NCBI RefSeq assembly: GCF_030506285.1 | Contig: NZ_CP119422.1 | Span: forward strand, 5,133,501 to 5,197,500 | DNA: 64,000 bases | Direction: 5' to 3' | Origin: Catalinimonas niigatensis | GTDB lineage: Bacteria > Bacteroidota > Bacteroidia > Cytophagales > Cyclobacteriaceae | Shown here: one piece after another, positions 37,979-46,733 of the stretch | How the letters are laid out: each line of letters starts with the position of its first letter | Numbering within the stretch: the first letter of the stretch is position 1 | The notes under the pieces: generated by a model | What the model saw: only the letters and a program-made list of their open reading frames with translations | Told to the model about the DNA's origin: nothing | The model's database searches: none | Translations under genes and position numbers: made by a program

Positions 37979-39001
37979 ATGAAGGAGCGCATCACCACCC
38001 AACGTTGGGGAAAGCATCAGGAGAAAGAGGTGTATCTCTTCAGGATAGAAAATACAGATGGAACCTTTGTGGAACTGACTAACTATGGAGCTTCCATGGT
38101 CTCCATTCATGTTCCTGATCGCAAAGGTGAATTGGGAAATGTGGTGCTGGGCTTTCCAAGTCTGGAAGGTTATGTACAGGATCGCTCTTATGTAGGAGCT
38201 ACCATCGGCAGGTTTGCCAACCGGATCAAAGGCGCTGAATTCACATTAGACGGTAAACGCTATGTGCTGGAGGACAATGATCATGGAAATTCTAATCATG
38301 GCGGGACGAGTGGATTTCATGCCAAAGTCTTTGACTTTGAAGTAGGGGAGGATCAGCTGACCTTTCATTTGCACAGCCCTAATGGAGAGGGAGGTTATCC
38401 GGGAAATCTGCGACTGAGCGTTAGCTATTCCTGGAATGAACATCATGAGATGTACATTCATTATACAGCACATACAGACCAAAAAACCATCACCAATTTT
38501 ACCAACCATGCGTATTTCAATCTATCTTCCGAAGCGCAGTCCATCCTTGACCATGAACTAAACATTGAAGCACAAGAGATGCTGGAAATGGGTGCTGACT
38601 TTATTCCTACAGGAAAGATTATTCCGGTAGCACATATAGATTTTTCTCAGGATAAGATAAGGAGTAAGATGACTTTCCGAAATGATACAGTTAAAGGCTT
38701 GAACAGTTGTTATGTGCTGGATAGAAAAACAGAAAAACCTGATGCTATCTTGATGGATGCTTCATCCGGCAGAAAGATGGAAGTGTTCACTTCCTACCCT
38801 GGCATGTTGCTCTATACCGGTGATTATCTTTTTAGCCAGGTTCCTGGCCACCATTCAAAAAATTACAAAGCTTTTGACGGCCTTTGCCTGGAATGTCAAT
38901 ATTATCCAGACAGCCCTCATCATCCTCATTTCCCTTCTTCCATACTGGAGGTAGGACAGTTGTATGATGAATTCATAAAATTAAGGTTCAATACGTTTTG
39001 A
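37979..39001 (+). CDS. galM: Aldose 1-epimerase (galactose mutarotase)
   Basis: Interconverts alpha and beta anomers of galactose or related hexoses. The 340-residue protein has the family motifs VELTNYGASMVSIHVPDRKG, GATIGRFANRIKGAEF, the SNHGGTSGFHAKVFD segment with its sugar-binding His, TNFTNHAYFNLS (catalytic acid His) and GLCLECQYYPDSPHHP with the catalytic base Glu. No signal peptide, so cytoplasmic. Last gene of the eight-gene operon starting with the MFS porter; pairing with GH36 suggests that galactose is the product handled. Confidence 0.94.
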   Translation: MKERITTQRWGKHQEKEVYLFRIENTDGTFVELTNYGASMVSIHVPDRKGELGNVVLGFPSLEGYVQDRSYVGATIGRFANRIKGAEFTLDGKRYVLEDNDHGNSNHGGTSGFHAKVFDFEVGEDQLTFHLHSPNGEGGYPGNLRLSVSYSWNEHHEMYIHYTAHTDQKTITNFTNHAYFNLSSEAQSILDHELNIEAQEMLEMGADFIPTGKIIPVAHIDFSQDKIRSKMTFRNDTVKGLNSCYVLDRKTEKPDAILMDASSGRKMEVFTSYPGMLLYTGDYLFSQVPGHHSKNYKAFDGLCLECQYYPDSPHHPHFPSSILEVGQLYDEFIKLRFNTF

Positions 39002-39151
39002 ATCACTTTGAGGAAAGATTAGCTGCATGGTATAACCTTTGTAAAGCGACTGTACTTATTCACCTACCGCGCACGATTCATACAAATTTTCCTAGAATAC
39101 AGCCGGTGGAACGGTTGGTTCTGCTACGGTACTTCCCATATACAACAATAT

Positions 39152-39205
39152 AATAAGCGACTTTCACTCGTGCGAAATTATGAGAATCAGAGGCGAGTGC
39201 TTATT
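39152..39205. repeat. Bulged inverted repeat downstream of galM
   Basis: AATAAGC and CACTCG on the left (39152-39158 and 39165-39170) pair with CGAGTGCTTATT at 39194-39205, leaving a 6-nt bulge and a 23-nt loop. It may be a transcript-end structure for the galM operon or a leader element of the next gene. Confidence 0.35.
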
Positions 39206-39286
39206 TTGGAGCATATTCATTTCCAACATATAACCTAAGCAACTTACAAGATGACAGAGTATAGCAAATCTTTAGAAAAATACATT

Positions 39287-39742
39287 ATGCAATGGATAGT
39301 TTATCTAACTGCATTGCAGATGGCTGCTTGCACTGCTGAACCTGCTCAAAATATTGAAGAAGATATAGAAGCAATCACCAATATGAGCAAAGCCAGGGCT
39401 GAAGCTTTTAACAACAGTAATGCTCCGGAAATCGCTGCTCATTTTACTGAAGATGCTGTGCTGATGGCTCCCGGCAAAGAAGCCGGTATCGGTAAGGAGG
39501 CGGTACAAGCTTATTATCAGTCTATTTTTGATGTCTATGTTCCTGAACTTTCCAGCCATTATGAGGAGGTAGAAGTATCGGGAGATATGGCCTATGGCAG
39601 AGGCTTTGCTGAAGTGACGTTAATACCCAGAGAAGGCGGAGCACCTATTGTATCTACTTCCAAATATCTCAATATTCTGAAGCGTCAGTCTGATGGTTCG
39701 TGGAAAACCACCCATGATGTTTGGAATGGAAATGAACCCTAA
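39287..39742 (+). CDS. SnoaL/DUF4440-like lipoprotein
   Basis: Small protein of the NTF2-like fold (SnoaL/DUF4440 type), about 151 residues from the ATG at 39287. That start gives a lipoprotein signal with lipobox QMAA-C; an ATG at 39251 is also open but adds a charged lead. Typical features are the N-terminal helix (MSKARAEAFNNSNAPEIAAHFTEDAVLMAPG), GKEAVQAYYQSIF and a C-terminal sheet ending in WKTTHDVWN. Members include isomerases and many proteins without known activity, so no reaction is proposed. It stands alone after the glycan operon. Confidence 0.8.
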   Translation: MQWIVYLTALQMAACTAEPAQNIEEDIEAITNMSKARAEAFNNSNAPEIAAHFTEDAVLMAPGKEAGIGKEAVQAYYQSIFDVYVPELSSHYEEVEVSGDMAYGRGFAEVTLIPREGGAPIVSTSKYLNILKRQSDGSWKTTHDVWNGNEP

Positions 39743-40085
39743 CTTGAGAGAAGAAGACTAGCTTTTTTGTGTATACCGATTTTTAAGAGAACACGCCCAA
39801 AATATTGATGACAAAGGGGAAACTTTCTTCAGGGGTGCATATGTTGTCAATCTGACAAGGAAGTAGAGATACAGCATTACTTTCCTGTAAAAGTGAGCAT
39901 AGAGCTGTATATTTTACAATTATCTTATACACTACAAAAATTCTCTAAGGTAGAAGTAAAGAAATTTTGTAGATTTACATCTGAAATTTATTTCTCGGAA
40001 AATTTGAATCTTTTTTCTCTTTCCCGGATATTATTAAGCATCTGCCATCTTTAACAAAAAAACATTTTAATTAGCAAAAAAACAT
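39743..40085. other. Intergenic region before the cold-shock-domain gene
   Basis: No gene is seen in this 343-bp stretch. It contains a short inverted repeat, TTGTCA and TGACAA separated by 3 bp (39844-39858), and an AT-rich end that is probably the promoter and leader of the cold-shock-domain gene. A near match to the -7 box, TAGATTTA at 39970-39977, lacks a clear upstream TTTG. Confidence 0.5.
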
Positions 40086-40541
40086 ATGGGTAAATCGAAA
40101 GAAACAGTAAACAAGAAAGAAACAGAAAAGAAAAAGCAGAAAAAGAAGAAAGACAAGGAACAAAAAAGACTGGATAGAAAAGCCAATGCCAAAGAGGGGA
40201 ATAGTCTGGATGATATGATTATGTATGTGGATGAAGATGGCAATTTTACTTCAACCCCTCCTGATCCTACCAAGAAGAGAAAAATCAATGAAGAAGACAT
40301 TGTAATCGGAGTACCTAAGCAAGAGGCGGAAGAACCGGCAGATGTTGTCAGAAAAGGAAAGGTAACTTTCTTTAATGATTCCAAAGGGTACGGATTTATC
40401 AAAGATATAGAAACTCAAGAGAGTGTCTTTGTCCATTTGAATGGCCTGATTGACAGGATCACAGAAAATGACAAAGTGACTTTTGAAGTGGAAATGGGTA
40501 TGAAGGGACCTAACGCAGTAAGCGTAAAGCTAGTCGATTAG
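40086..40541 (+). CDS. Cold-shock-domain protein with basic N-terminal tail
   Basis: A 151-residue RNA/DNA-binding protein. The C-terminal 65 residues form a cold-shock domain: KGKVTFFNDSKGYGFI contains RNP1, SVFVHL is RNP2, and the fold ends in GPNAVSVKLVD. The N-terminal 85 residues are unusual for CspA-type proteins: a Lys/Glu-rich run of about 45 residues followed by the acidic DDMIMYVDEDGNFTSTPPDP. This two-part layout occurs in other Bacteroidota. The tail is probably disordered and helps RNA binding. Likely a single-gene unit. Confidence 0.93.
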   Translation: MGKSKETVNKKETEKKKQKKKKDKEQKRLDRKANAKEGNSLDDMIMYVDEDGNFTSTPPDPTKKRKINEEDIVIGVPKQEAEEPADVVRKGKVTFFNDSKGYGFIKDIETQESVFVHLNGLIDRITENDKVTFEVEMGMKGPNAVSVKLVD

Positions 40542-40618
40542 CGTTCTCATTCTACTACCTGACGTGTTCTGCAGGCTTACTTTCTGTTTAAATAGTTTTT
40601 ACTTGGTAGCCTGCTAGA

Positions 40619-40638
40619 CTTTACACTCCTTTGTAAAG
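40619..40638. terminator. Weak hairpin between convergent genes
   Basis: CTTTACA and TGTAAAG form a 7-bp stem with a 6-nt loop between the cold-shock-domain gene and the convergent tetR gene. No strong T run follows, so its role as a terminator is uncertain. Confidence 0.3.
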
Positions 40639-40643
40639 CACGC

Positions 40644-41210
40644 TTACGAAAGTATGCCGTGCATAAACTGATGCACAACTCTGTACACCAGATCTTCATG
40701 GGGTTGTTTGTTTTCATTTAAGATAAGTCCGATATAAGTATTCAGTATCCCCAGGAAGGTGGTGGTATAGTCCTGATGCCGGTCTTTCATGTTCCCATGT
40801 TGCTCTGCCGCTTTGACAAATACTCTTTCTATGTGTTGGTACTGCTTTTCGTAGTAGGGCGATACCGCCGAATAAGCTTCGCTGTGCGGAGGAGAAAACC
40901 ATAAGGTAAGCTGCATTCTGTAAAATTGCTTATTGGCCTCGGCATATTCAAAATAGTTGCGGGCAATGCTGCGCAATGTTATTGTCAAATCTCCTTCATA
41001 AACAGCCCCTTGCTGCGTAGCTGCGTACAACTCATCAAAATACTGCTCAAGGATGACATCCAGCAGTCCCCGCTTGCTTTCAAAATAGTAATACAAAGTA
41101 GGCTTGGTTACGCCAGCAGCCTGTACAATTTGCTGTACGCTTACCCCCTCATAGCCGTAGGATGCAAAAAGCGGTAAAGCCTGTGATATGATTTCTGTCC
41201 GTTTGTCCAT
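40644..41210 (-). CDS. TetR-family transcriptional regulator
   Basis: Repressor-type regulator of 188 residues. The N-terminal DNA-binding domain is clear: IISQALPLFASYGYEGVSVQQIVQAAGVTKPTLYYYFESKRGLL. The C-terminal ligand and dimer domain is divergent, as usual. It follows the GH13 gene by 92 bp on the same strand and may share its transcript. An 8-of-9 inverted repeat, TGTCTAAAC (41211-41219) and GTTTAGGCA (41240-41248), touches its start codon and could be its own operator. Ligand unknown. Confidence 0.9.
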   Translation of the reverse strand: MDKRTEIISQALPLFASYGYEGVSVQQIVQAAGVTKPTLYYYFESKRGLLDVILEQYFDELYAATQQGAVYEGDLTITLRSIARNYFEYAEANKQFYRMQLTLWFSPPHSEAYSAVSPYYEKQYQHIERVFVKAAEQHGNMKDRHQDYTTTFLGILNTYIGLILNENKQPHEDLVYRVVHQFMHGILS

Positions 41211-41302
41211 TGTCTAAACATTTTCAGTAGAACACCCTGGTTTAGGCAGTCTTCTAATTTATTTTACACGCGGAAGCTTTAAAGAAAAATGAAACGTGTC
41301 AT

Positions 41303-42664
41303 TTACACTACTTTCATGATTCTACCCCAATGAGGATGTACTGTAACCTTGGTTGTTTGGGGATGAATCGCAAAGCTTTCTTCCGGGTTGAGTAAGTCTA
41401 CCAAAGTGCGCCCCTTTTGAGTAGGAATTTTAAGATCTACACTTGTTTCCTCACCAGAAGCATTGACCAATACCACTACATATTCATCATTGCTTTGTCG
41501 GACAAAGGCAAATTGTTCATGAGCTACAAACAACTGCTGATAATTGCCGTATTGGAGTGCGGAGGAAGACTTACGAATTTTTGCCAGACTAGCAATGGTT
41601 TTCGCCAGATCAGGATGAGGACTTTCTTGCGGAGCTCGTCTAAGATCAATGTCAGGACGAAGAATACTGTCATCCCCATCTGCTTTTTTTCCTTTCCAAC
41701 CCCATTCGCTGCCATAGTAAATCGAGGGAATACCCGGAATGGTAAATAGCAATGTATACAAAGGATACAGATGTCGCGAATCATTGAGCGTGCTGGCCAC
41801 CCGATCTACATCATGGTTGTCAGCAAAATTGTACAAAGACAAGTGTTTGTATATGCCCGGATCATCAAACAATCGCTTGAGAGAATGAGCGATTTCAAAG
41901 TAGTTAGCATCTACATGGCTGGAGTACAGGCCTTTATAACATTCATAATTGGTGGTAGAGTCCAAAGTTTCTGCATTGGCCCACTGTCGGTAGTCTCCGT
42001 GAATGACTTCACCCATCAGCCAAAAGTCAGGATTGATCTCATGACAAAAGGAAGCAAGGGCTTTAAGAAAAGATATGTCAATATCTTCGGCTACATCAAG
42101 GCGCAAACCATCAATCTCAAATTTTGATATCCAATCTTGAACTGCCTGAAAAATATGCTCCCTTACCTCTTGATTGTGTAGGTTCAGTTTGACCAGACTG
42201 TAATGTCCATGCCATGCCTCATACTGGAATGGATCGCCATAGGGACTGCTTCCTTCAAATGTAAGTCCGGTAAACCAATCGCGATAGCGGGAATTTTCTC
42301 CATGTTTCAGCACATCACGGAAGGCCCAGAAGTCTCGGCCTACATGATGAAAAACCCCATCCAGAATGACGCGGATGCCATTTTCATGCAGTACTTTCAC
42401 CAGCTTTGCAAGGGTTTCATTAGTACCCAGTCTCCTGTCTACCGTAAAGTAATCTGCTGTATCATAACCATGTTCTCCCGATTCAAATAAAGGCCCCAGA
42501 TATAAGGCGTTGATTCCTAATTGTTTTAGATGTTCAATCCACGAGTAGATTTTATCCAGGCGAGCCAGGGGAGGGGTGGTGAAATCATTTTTCTCAGGAG
42601 CTCCACAAAATCCCAGCGGATAAATATGATAAAAAATTGCTTCGTTTGACCAGTGCTTATTCAT
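41303..42664 (-). CDS. GH13 alpha-amylase family enzyme, cytoplasmic
   Basis: Glycoside hydrolase family 13, 453 residues, no signal peptide. The four conserved regions are intact: DGVFHHVG (102-109), GLRLDVAED with nucleophile D190, GEVIHG with acid/base E219, and FADNHDVDR with D285. A GH13 start (AIFYHIYPLGFCGAP) and a short C-terminal beta domain (VVLVNASGEETSVDL, ending HPHWGRIMKV) complete it. The length and cytoplasmic location suit a maltodextrin- or neopullulanase-type enzyme acting on imported alpha-glucans. It lies upstream of tetR. A 22-bp palindrome sits just upstream of its start. Confidence 0.92.
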   Translation of the reverse strand: MNKHWSNEAIFYHIYPLGFCGAPEKNDFTTPPLARLDKIYSWIEHLKQLGINALYLGPLFESGEHGYDTADYFTVDRRLGTNETLAKLVKVLHENGIRVILDGVFHHVGRDFWAFRDVLKHGENSRYRDWFTGLTFEGSSPYGDPFQYEAWHGHYSLVKLNLHNQEVREHIFQAVQDWISKFEIDGLRLDVAEDIDISFLKALASFCHEINPDFWLMGEVIHGDYRQWANAETLDSTTNYECYKGLYSSHVDANYFEIAHSLKRLFDDPGIYKHLSLYNFADNHDVDRVASTLNDSRHLYPLYTLLFTIPGIPSIYYGSEWGWKGKKADGDDSILRPDIDLRRAPQESPHPDLAKTIASLAKIRKSSSALQYGNYQQLFVAHEQFAFVRQSNDEYVVVLVNASGEETSVDLKIPTQKGRTLVDLLNPEESFAIHPQTTKVTVHPHWGRIMKVV

Positions 42665-42695
42665 TATTTCTCTATTTCTTGCAGTAAGCAGTAAT

Positions 42696-42717
42696 GTATA
42701 CCTACCGGTAAGTATAC
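42696..42717. promoter_or_regulatory. 22-bp imperfect palindrome, candidate operator of the GH13-tetR unit
   Basis: GTATAC arms (42696-42701 and 42712-42717) flank a TACCGGTA core (42703-42710), with only the pair 42702/42711 mismatched. It lies 32 bp before the GH13 start. Next to it, on the - strand, is TAAGCTTTG, one base longer than the Bacteroidota -7 box. Length and symmetry fit a TetR dimer site; binding by the neighbouring TetR is inference. Confidence 0.45.
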
Positions 42718-42866
42718 AAAGCTTAGATAAGAAAGATTCATTTCAGAAATATATATCTGAGGTGAAGAAATGAAAAGCAGATGTATAAAAAGAAATTTTA
42801 TGCCCTACAGAGTCATAGGAGGATAAATAAAGCCTAAGGTTGGAAAATTCGTTTTAAAAGTGGAAA

Positions 42867-45185
42867 CTAACGATGCTCATAGAACAACTTTCCTTTTTGG
42901 GTAATCTTGGCGTATAGCTTTACAAAACGGGCAGAAATCGCTACCAAATCTTTCATTTCCAGCATCAGAGTAAAGTAAAGTGAGGTATTTTTGAATCCGT
43001 ACATTTTGTGCATGACGCCATCTATCTGTGCATCCATCAGATCTTCAATTTTGTTCAGGATGATTTTTTTGCGGGTATTTACCTCCTCAAGTACATGAAA
43101 GTTTTTGTTACCCACCTGTTTTTCCAGGTATCTCAAATAATCAGTAATCATCAGATTGACTTCTCTGATTGCTTCATTTTGTGCTTCTGTCAGAGGTTTG
43201 TGATTATTTTTTACATGAATACTGCTTGCTTCAACGATCAACTCCATAGATTGCAGAATGTCCTGCATCATATCATAGGTTAGCACATACAAATGTGCCG
43301 AAGTTGTCTCTGTGGATTTATTCTTCCGGATAATCTTGAATAGACCACTTTTGACCATAGCATAGTCTTCGTTCAAATCTCCAAGCAACTTACTTGATTT
43401 CTTGAGCGTTGTTTTGTTTTCGTGATGTATTCCTTCTACACTCAGGTTTAAAACCTTATTGATGGTAGCCAGGGTAGAAGATACATCAGCAGACAATTGA
43501 TCCAGCGTTTCATTGACATCGTTGTAGTTGACATCCGAACGTTTGGATTTAAACTCTTTCTTTTCCAGTTTGACGGCATGATATTTTGAGCTACGATAGA
43601 TCAGGTAAAATACCAGAAACATCAATCCTCCGATCATCCAGACCCCTCCGAAGTAGATCAGAGAGGCAAAGATAGCTGCCGCCGTAGAAGCTACAATGGC
43701 AGTCATAAACCAGCCACCGATCACATTCATTACACCTGCAATGCGGTACACTGCGCTTTCTCTGCCCCAGGCACGGTCGGCCAGAGAAGTACCCATAGCT
43801 ACCATAAAAGAGACGTAGGTAGTAGAAAGTGGAAGTTTCATACTGGTGGCTGCCGCAATAAGAACACTCGCTACTGATAAGTTGACGGAAGCTCTTAGGA
43901 GGTCAAAAGCTGCTCCTTCTTTTTCAGCCTTAGCGGATGTCAAAGGTCTGAAGTTGTATTCTATTCTTCTTCTTACCCTACCTGTGAGGACACGATTGAA
44001 AGTAGCGGATACCAGGCGGGCACCTTCCACAATTCCCCTGGAGACCATATTGGTACTAAACCTTTCATCTGTTTCTAACTGACTTCCCAGGTTTACTTCT
44101 GTCTCAGTTACAGACTGTGCTTTTTTGGATAGCCAAAGCGTGATTACCATGACAATTCCAGCCAGCAATAGCAGAAAATAGGGAGTAGCTACTTTTCCGG
44201 ACATGGCTTCCATAGAGAAGTTTTCCGGTGCAATGCCCGACCCATACCAGGCTTCAAAGGACTGCCAACCCGCGATAGGTACTCCGATGAAGTTGACCAG
44301 ATCATTGCCGGCGAAGGCCATTGCCAAAGCGAAGGTACCAAACAACACTACTACCCTGAGGATGTTGATTTTGTAGAGTTGTAGTATAAACATAAGTAAA
44401 GAACATAGAAGTAGCGTTACCAGAAAGGATATCCAGAAGTTTGCCTCCAGCAGGGCTTTACCTTCCGCAAACCAAATCTGATATAGCTGCATGTCTTCCG
44501 GTGCTACGCCTGATATCATGGCACCTAAGCCCTTGTACATGAGGAAAAAAAGCATAGCGGTAATCGCCAAACCTGACCAGATTGCACCAATATATTTCAG
44601 TCGTCTCTCATAATGGAAGGAGAATAGAATCCTTGAAACATACTGCACAAGAGCACCTATGGTAAAGGCAATAATTACCGAAAGTAATATGCCCGTGATA
44701 ATTTCTCCCGCTTTCTCCCAGTTCATAAAGCCGATGATCCCCTCCTCCGGACTATTTACGTTGAACAGGTAGTTTAGCGGAGAGTTATCCTGAAGCGTTT
44801 TGATGAACGAAACAGCAAAAGAAGCACCCAGCATCTCAAAGACGATGGAAACGGTAGTGGAGGTGGGTAATCCGAAGGTATTGAACAGATCCAGCAGGAT
44901 GATATCAGTGATCATAACAGCCAGAAAAATGACCATAATCTCATTGAAGAAGAAATGTTCCGGGTTGAAAATCCCTTTTCTGGTAACCTCCATCATACCA
45001 CCGGAAGACATGGCCCCGAACAAGATACCTGTAGTGGCTACAATCAGTATGACCCTTCGCTTGGCTACTTTTGATCCGATCGCAGAATTTAAGAAGTTAA
45101 CGGCATCATTGCTTACCCCTACCATCAGGTCAAAAACAGCGAGTATAGCCAGGAGTGCGACTGCAAAAAGATAAAAATTCTCCAT
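42867..45185 (-). CDS. pit: Inorganic phosphate transporter, Pit/PHO4 family, with PhoU-like tail
   Basis: Inner-membrane phosphate:cation symporter of 772 residues. Two inverted PHO4 signatures are present: GVSNDAVNFLNSAIGS near residue 23 and FAGNDLVNFIGVPIAGW near 305. The later LPLSTTYVSFMVAMGTSLADRAWG and the early GLPTSTTVSIVFE are also diagnostic. After the last membrane segments (about 540), residues 560-772 form a helical PhoU-like domain (ETLDQLSADVSSTLATINKVL, LYVLTYDMMQDILQSMELIVEAS). This longer form is usual in Bacteroidota; the tail may regulate transport. Monocistronic by position. A perfect -7 box lies upstream. Confidence 0.95.
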   Translation of the reverse strand: MENFYLFAVALLAILAVFDLMVGVSNDAVNFLNSAIGSKVAKRRVILIVATTGILFGAMSSGGMMEVTRKGIFNPEHFFFNEIMVIFLAVMITDIILLDLFNTFGLPTSTTVSIVFEMLGASFAVSFIKTLQDNSPLNYLFNVNSPEEGIIGFMNWEKAGEIITGILLSVIIAFTIGALVQYVSRILFSFHYERRLKYIGAIWSGLAITAMLFFLMYKGLGAMISGVAPEDMQLYQIWFAEGKALLEANFWISFLVTLLLCSLLMFILQLYKINILRVVVLFGTFALAMAFAGNDLVNFIGVPIAGWQSFEAWYGSGIAPENFSMEAMSGKVATPYFLLLLAGIVMVITLWLSKKAQSVTETEVNLGSQLETDERFSTNMVSRGIVEGARLVSATFNRVLTGRVRRRIEYNFRPLTSAKAEKEGAAFDLLRASVNLSVASVLIAAATSMKLPLSTTYVSFMVAMGTSLADRAWGRESAVYRIAGVMNVIGGWFMTAIVASTAAAIFASLIYFGGVWMIGGLMFLVFYLIYRSSKYHAVKLEKKEFKSKRSDVNYNDVNETLDQLSADVSSTLATINKVLNLSVEGIHHENKTTLKKSSKLLGDLNEDYAMVKSGLFKIIRKNKSTETTSAHLYVLTYDMMQDILQSMELIVEASSIHVKNNHKPLTEAQNEAIREVNLMITDYLRYLEKQVGNKNFHVLEEVNTRKKIILNKIEDLMDAQIDGVMHKMYGFKNTSLYFTLMLEMKDLVAISARFVKLYAKITQKGKLFYEHR

Positions 45186-46082
45186 CTTATAAGCTTAATA
45201 TTTTATCACCGGCTAATGCATCCACATAGATAGATAAGGCAGGCATAAGTTGAATAGAGACGGTTTAGTTTTACAAATTTATACTTGTTCACTTATTACA
45301 GATATGCTATCCTAAAGTCTTTAGTTCTGCTCTATATAATATTTTTATACTCAATAGATTCTCTAGTATATGTAATTTTTCTAACCTAATCTCAAGATGT
45401 AAAAATATCTGAGCACAAAAGTATCAAAAATTTTAAGATACCTTAAAATTACAAACATGTTCTTTCTTTATCAGGAAAAGTCTCTGTAGGTTTCTTTTTA
45501 TCTAAAGGAGCTTACAATGCCTCAATATTTAACACTGTGCCGTAGCTTACTGCTATTTTGAGATGCCAAACCTATACTCAATTCAAAGTGAAAATTAAAA
45601 AGCAGTGTACTAATTTTGTAGAACAAAACCTCAGTTTGTATACAAACGATCTCAAAATCACTTCTCAGAGTAATTCAGGCAGTGAAGATAAAAATGAATG
45701 CAAATGGTTGACAACAGGTTAGTTGTGGCTAAGAAATTCTTTGCTGGCATGATTCTTCACTATCCTTCATTGAATTTTTTAACATTATTTTTTAGACTTA
45801 GTTTTTTAAAAACAAGACGTTTAAACATTACTAAAGCTACATGGACCGCTCTTTCTTACTACTATACAAATACACATAACAGTAATTTCCGATAAACAAA
45901 AAAAGAGGAACTAATAGTAAACGGTAGTCGTGTATCAGAAGATGACTTGCTTCAATGCTTGCAAGAGCAAGAGAATGTAGAGGAAGAAAATCACTTCTTT
46001 GCCATTCTTCTTTTTTTGAAATCAACCTGATAGAAAGCATTTTGGAAACTTGTTCTGAAATATCTCTAAATTTCAAAATACT
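45186..46082. other. Long AT-rich intergenic region without a supported gene
   Basis: This 897-bp stretch holds the promoter region of the phosphate transporter and no convincing gene. Small open frames at 45698-45895 (+) and 45837-46076 (-) lack any family resemblance. From 45896 to 46021 on the + strand, 41 codons (ELIVNGSRVSEDDLLQCLQ and onward) read like protein but lack a start codon, so they might be a degenerate gene trace. Confidence 0.5.
45274..45281 (-). promoter_or_regulatory. Candidate -7 box for the phosphate transporter gene
   Basis: On the - strand this reads TAAATTTG, a perfect match to the Bacteroidota TAnnTTTG -7 element, 89 bp before the pit start. No clear TTTG -33 partner is present at the usual distance. 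Confidence 0.35.
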
Positions 46083-46667
46083 GTGGAAGATCTCCTGAAA
46101 GATATCAGAAAATGTATAGTATGTGAGCCTTTTCTACCGCTGGGTGCTCGTCCGGTATTGAGTGCGCACCCCAGGAGCCGAATACTGATTGTAGGTCAGG
46201 CACCGGGTACCAGAGTACATCATAGCGGTATTCCCTGGAACGATCAGAGTGGTAAAACTTTGAGAGCATGGTTGAATGTAAGTGATAAAGAATTTTATAC
46301 TGAAGAGAAATTCGGGATCGTACCGATGGGCTTTTGTTATCCCGGCAGCATGTCCGGCAAGGCCAAGTCGGGAGATCTACCACCAAGAAAAGAGTGCGCT
46401 CCTCTGTGGCATGCTGCGCTCCTTGAAAGAATGCCGGAAGTTCAGCTTACGCTGCTGATAGGACAGTATGCCCAGAAGTACTATTTGGGAAAACAAGCCA
46501 GGAAAAATCTGACGGAAACTGTGCAAAGTTTTGAAGAGTACCTACCCAGATTTTTTCCCTTACCTCACCCTTCTCCCAGAAACAGGATTTGGATAAAGAA
46601 AAACCCATGGTTTGAAGAAATCATCGTCCCCCAATTGCAATATCATGTAAAAAAGATATTACATTGA
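46083..46667 (+). CDS. Uracil-DNA glycosylase-family protein
   Basis: A 194-residue member of the UDG superfamily, starting at a GTG. Landmarks are CIVCEPFLPLGARPVL near the N-terminus, ILIVGQAPGTRVHHSGIPWNDQSG (active-site loop), GFCYPGSMSGKAKSGDLPPRKECAPLWH, LIGQYAQKYYLG and the C-terminal HPSPRN loop. The two N-terminal Cys (C11, C14) lack the other two expected of Fe-S family 4 enzymes. This short subgroup is widespread but its activity is poorly characterised. It acts in the cytoplasm, presumably in DNA repair. No operon partner is evident; the SASA esterase gene begins 66 bp later. Confidence 0.88.
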   Translation: MEDLLKDIRKCIVCEPFLPLGARPVLSAHPRSRILIVGQAPGTRVHHSGIPWNDQSGKTLRAWLNVSDKEFYTEEKFGIVPMGFCYPGSMSGKAKSGDLPPRKECAPLWHAALLERMPEVQLTLLIGQYAQKYYLGKQARKNLTETVQSFEEYLPRFFPLPHPSPRNRIWIKKNPWFEEIIVPQLQYHVKKILH

Positions 46668-46733
46668 AAAGCTCATGCCGTAGCCAATAAATGAAAGAAG
46701 CGGAGAAGCAATCAACCTTAACTTTGAAACGTA

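Noticed and set aside
45698-46076. Two short open frames on opposite strands in the long intergenic gap
   Set aside because: No signal peptide logic, family motif or conserved neighbour; AT-rich DNA gives such frames by chance.
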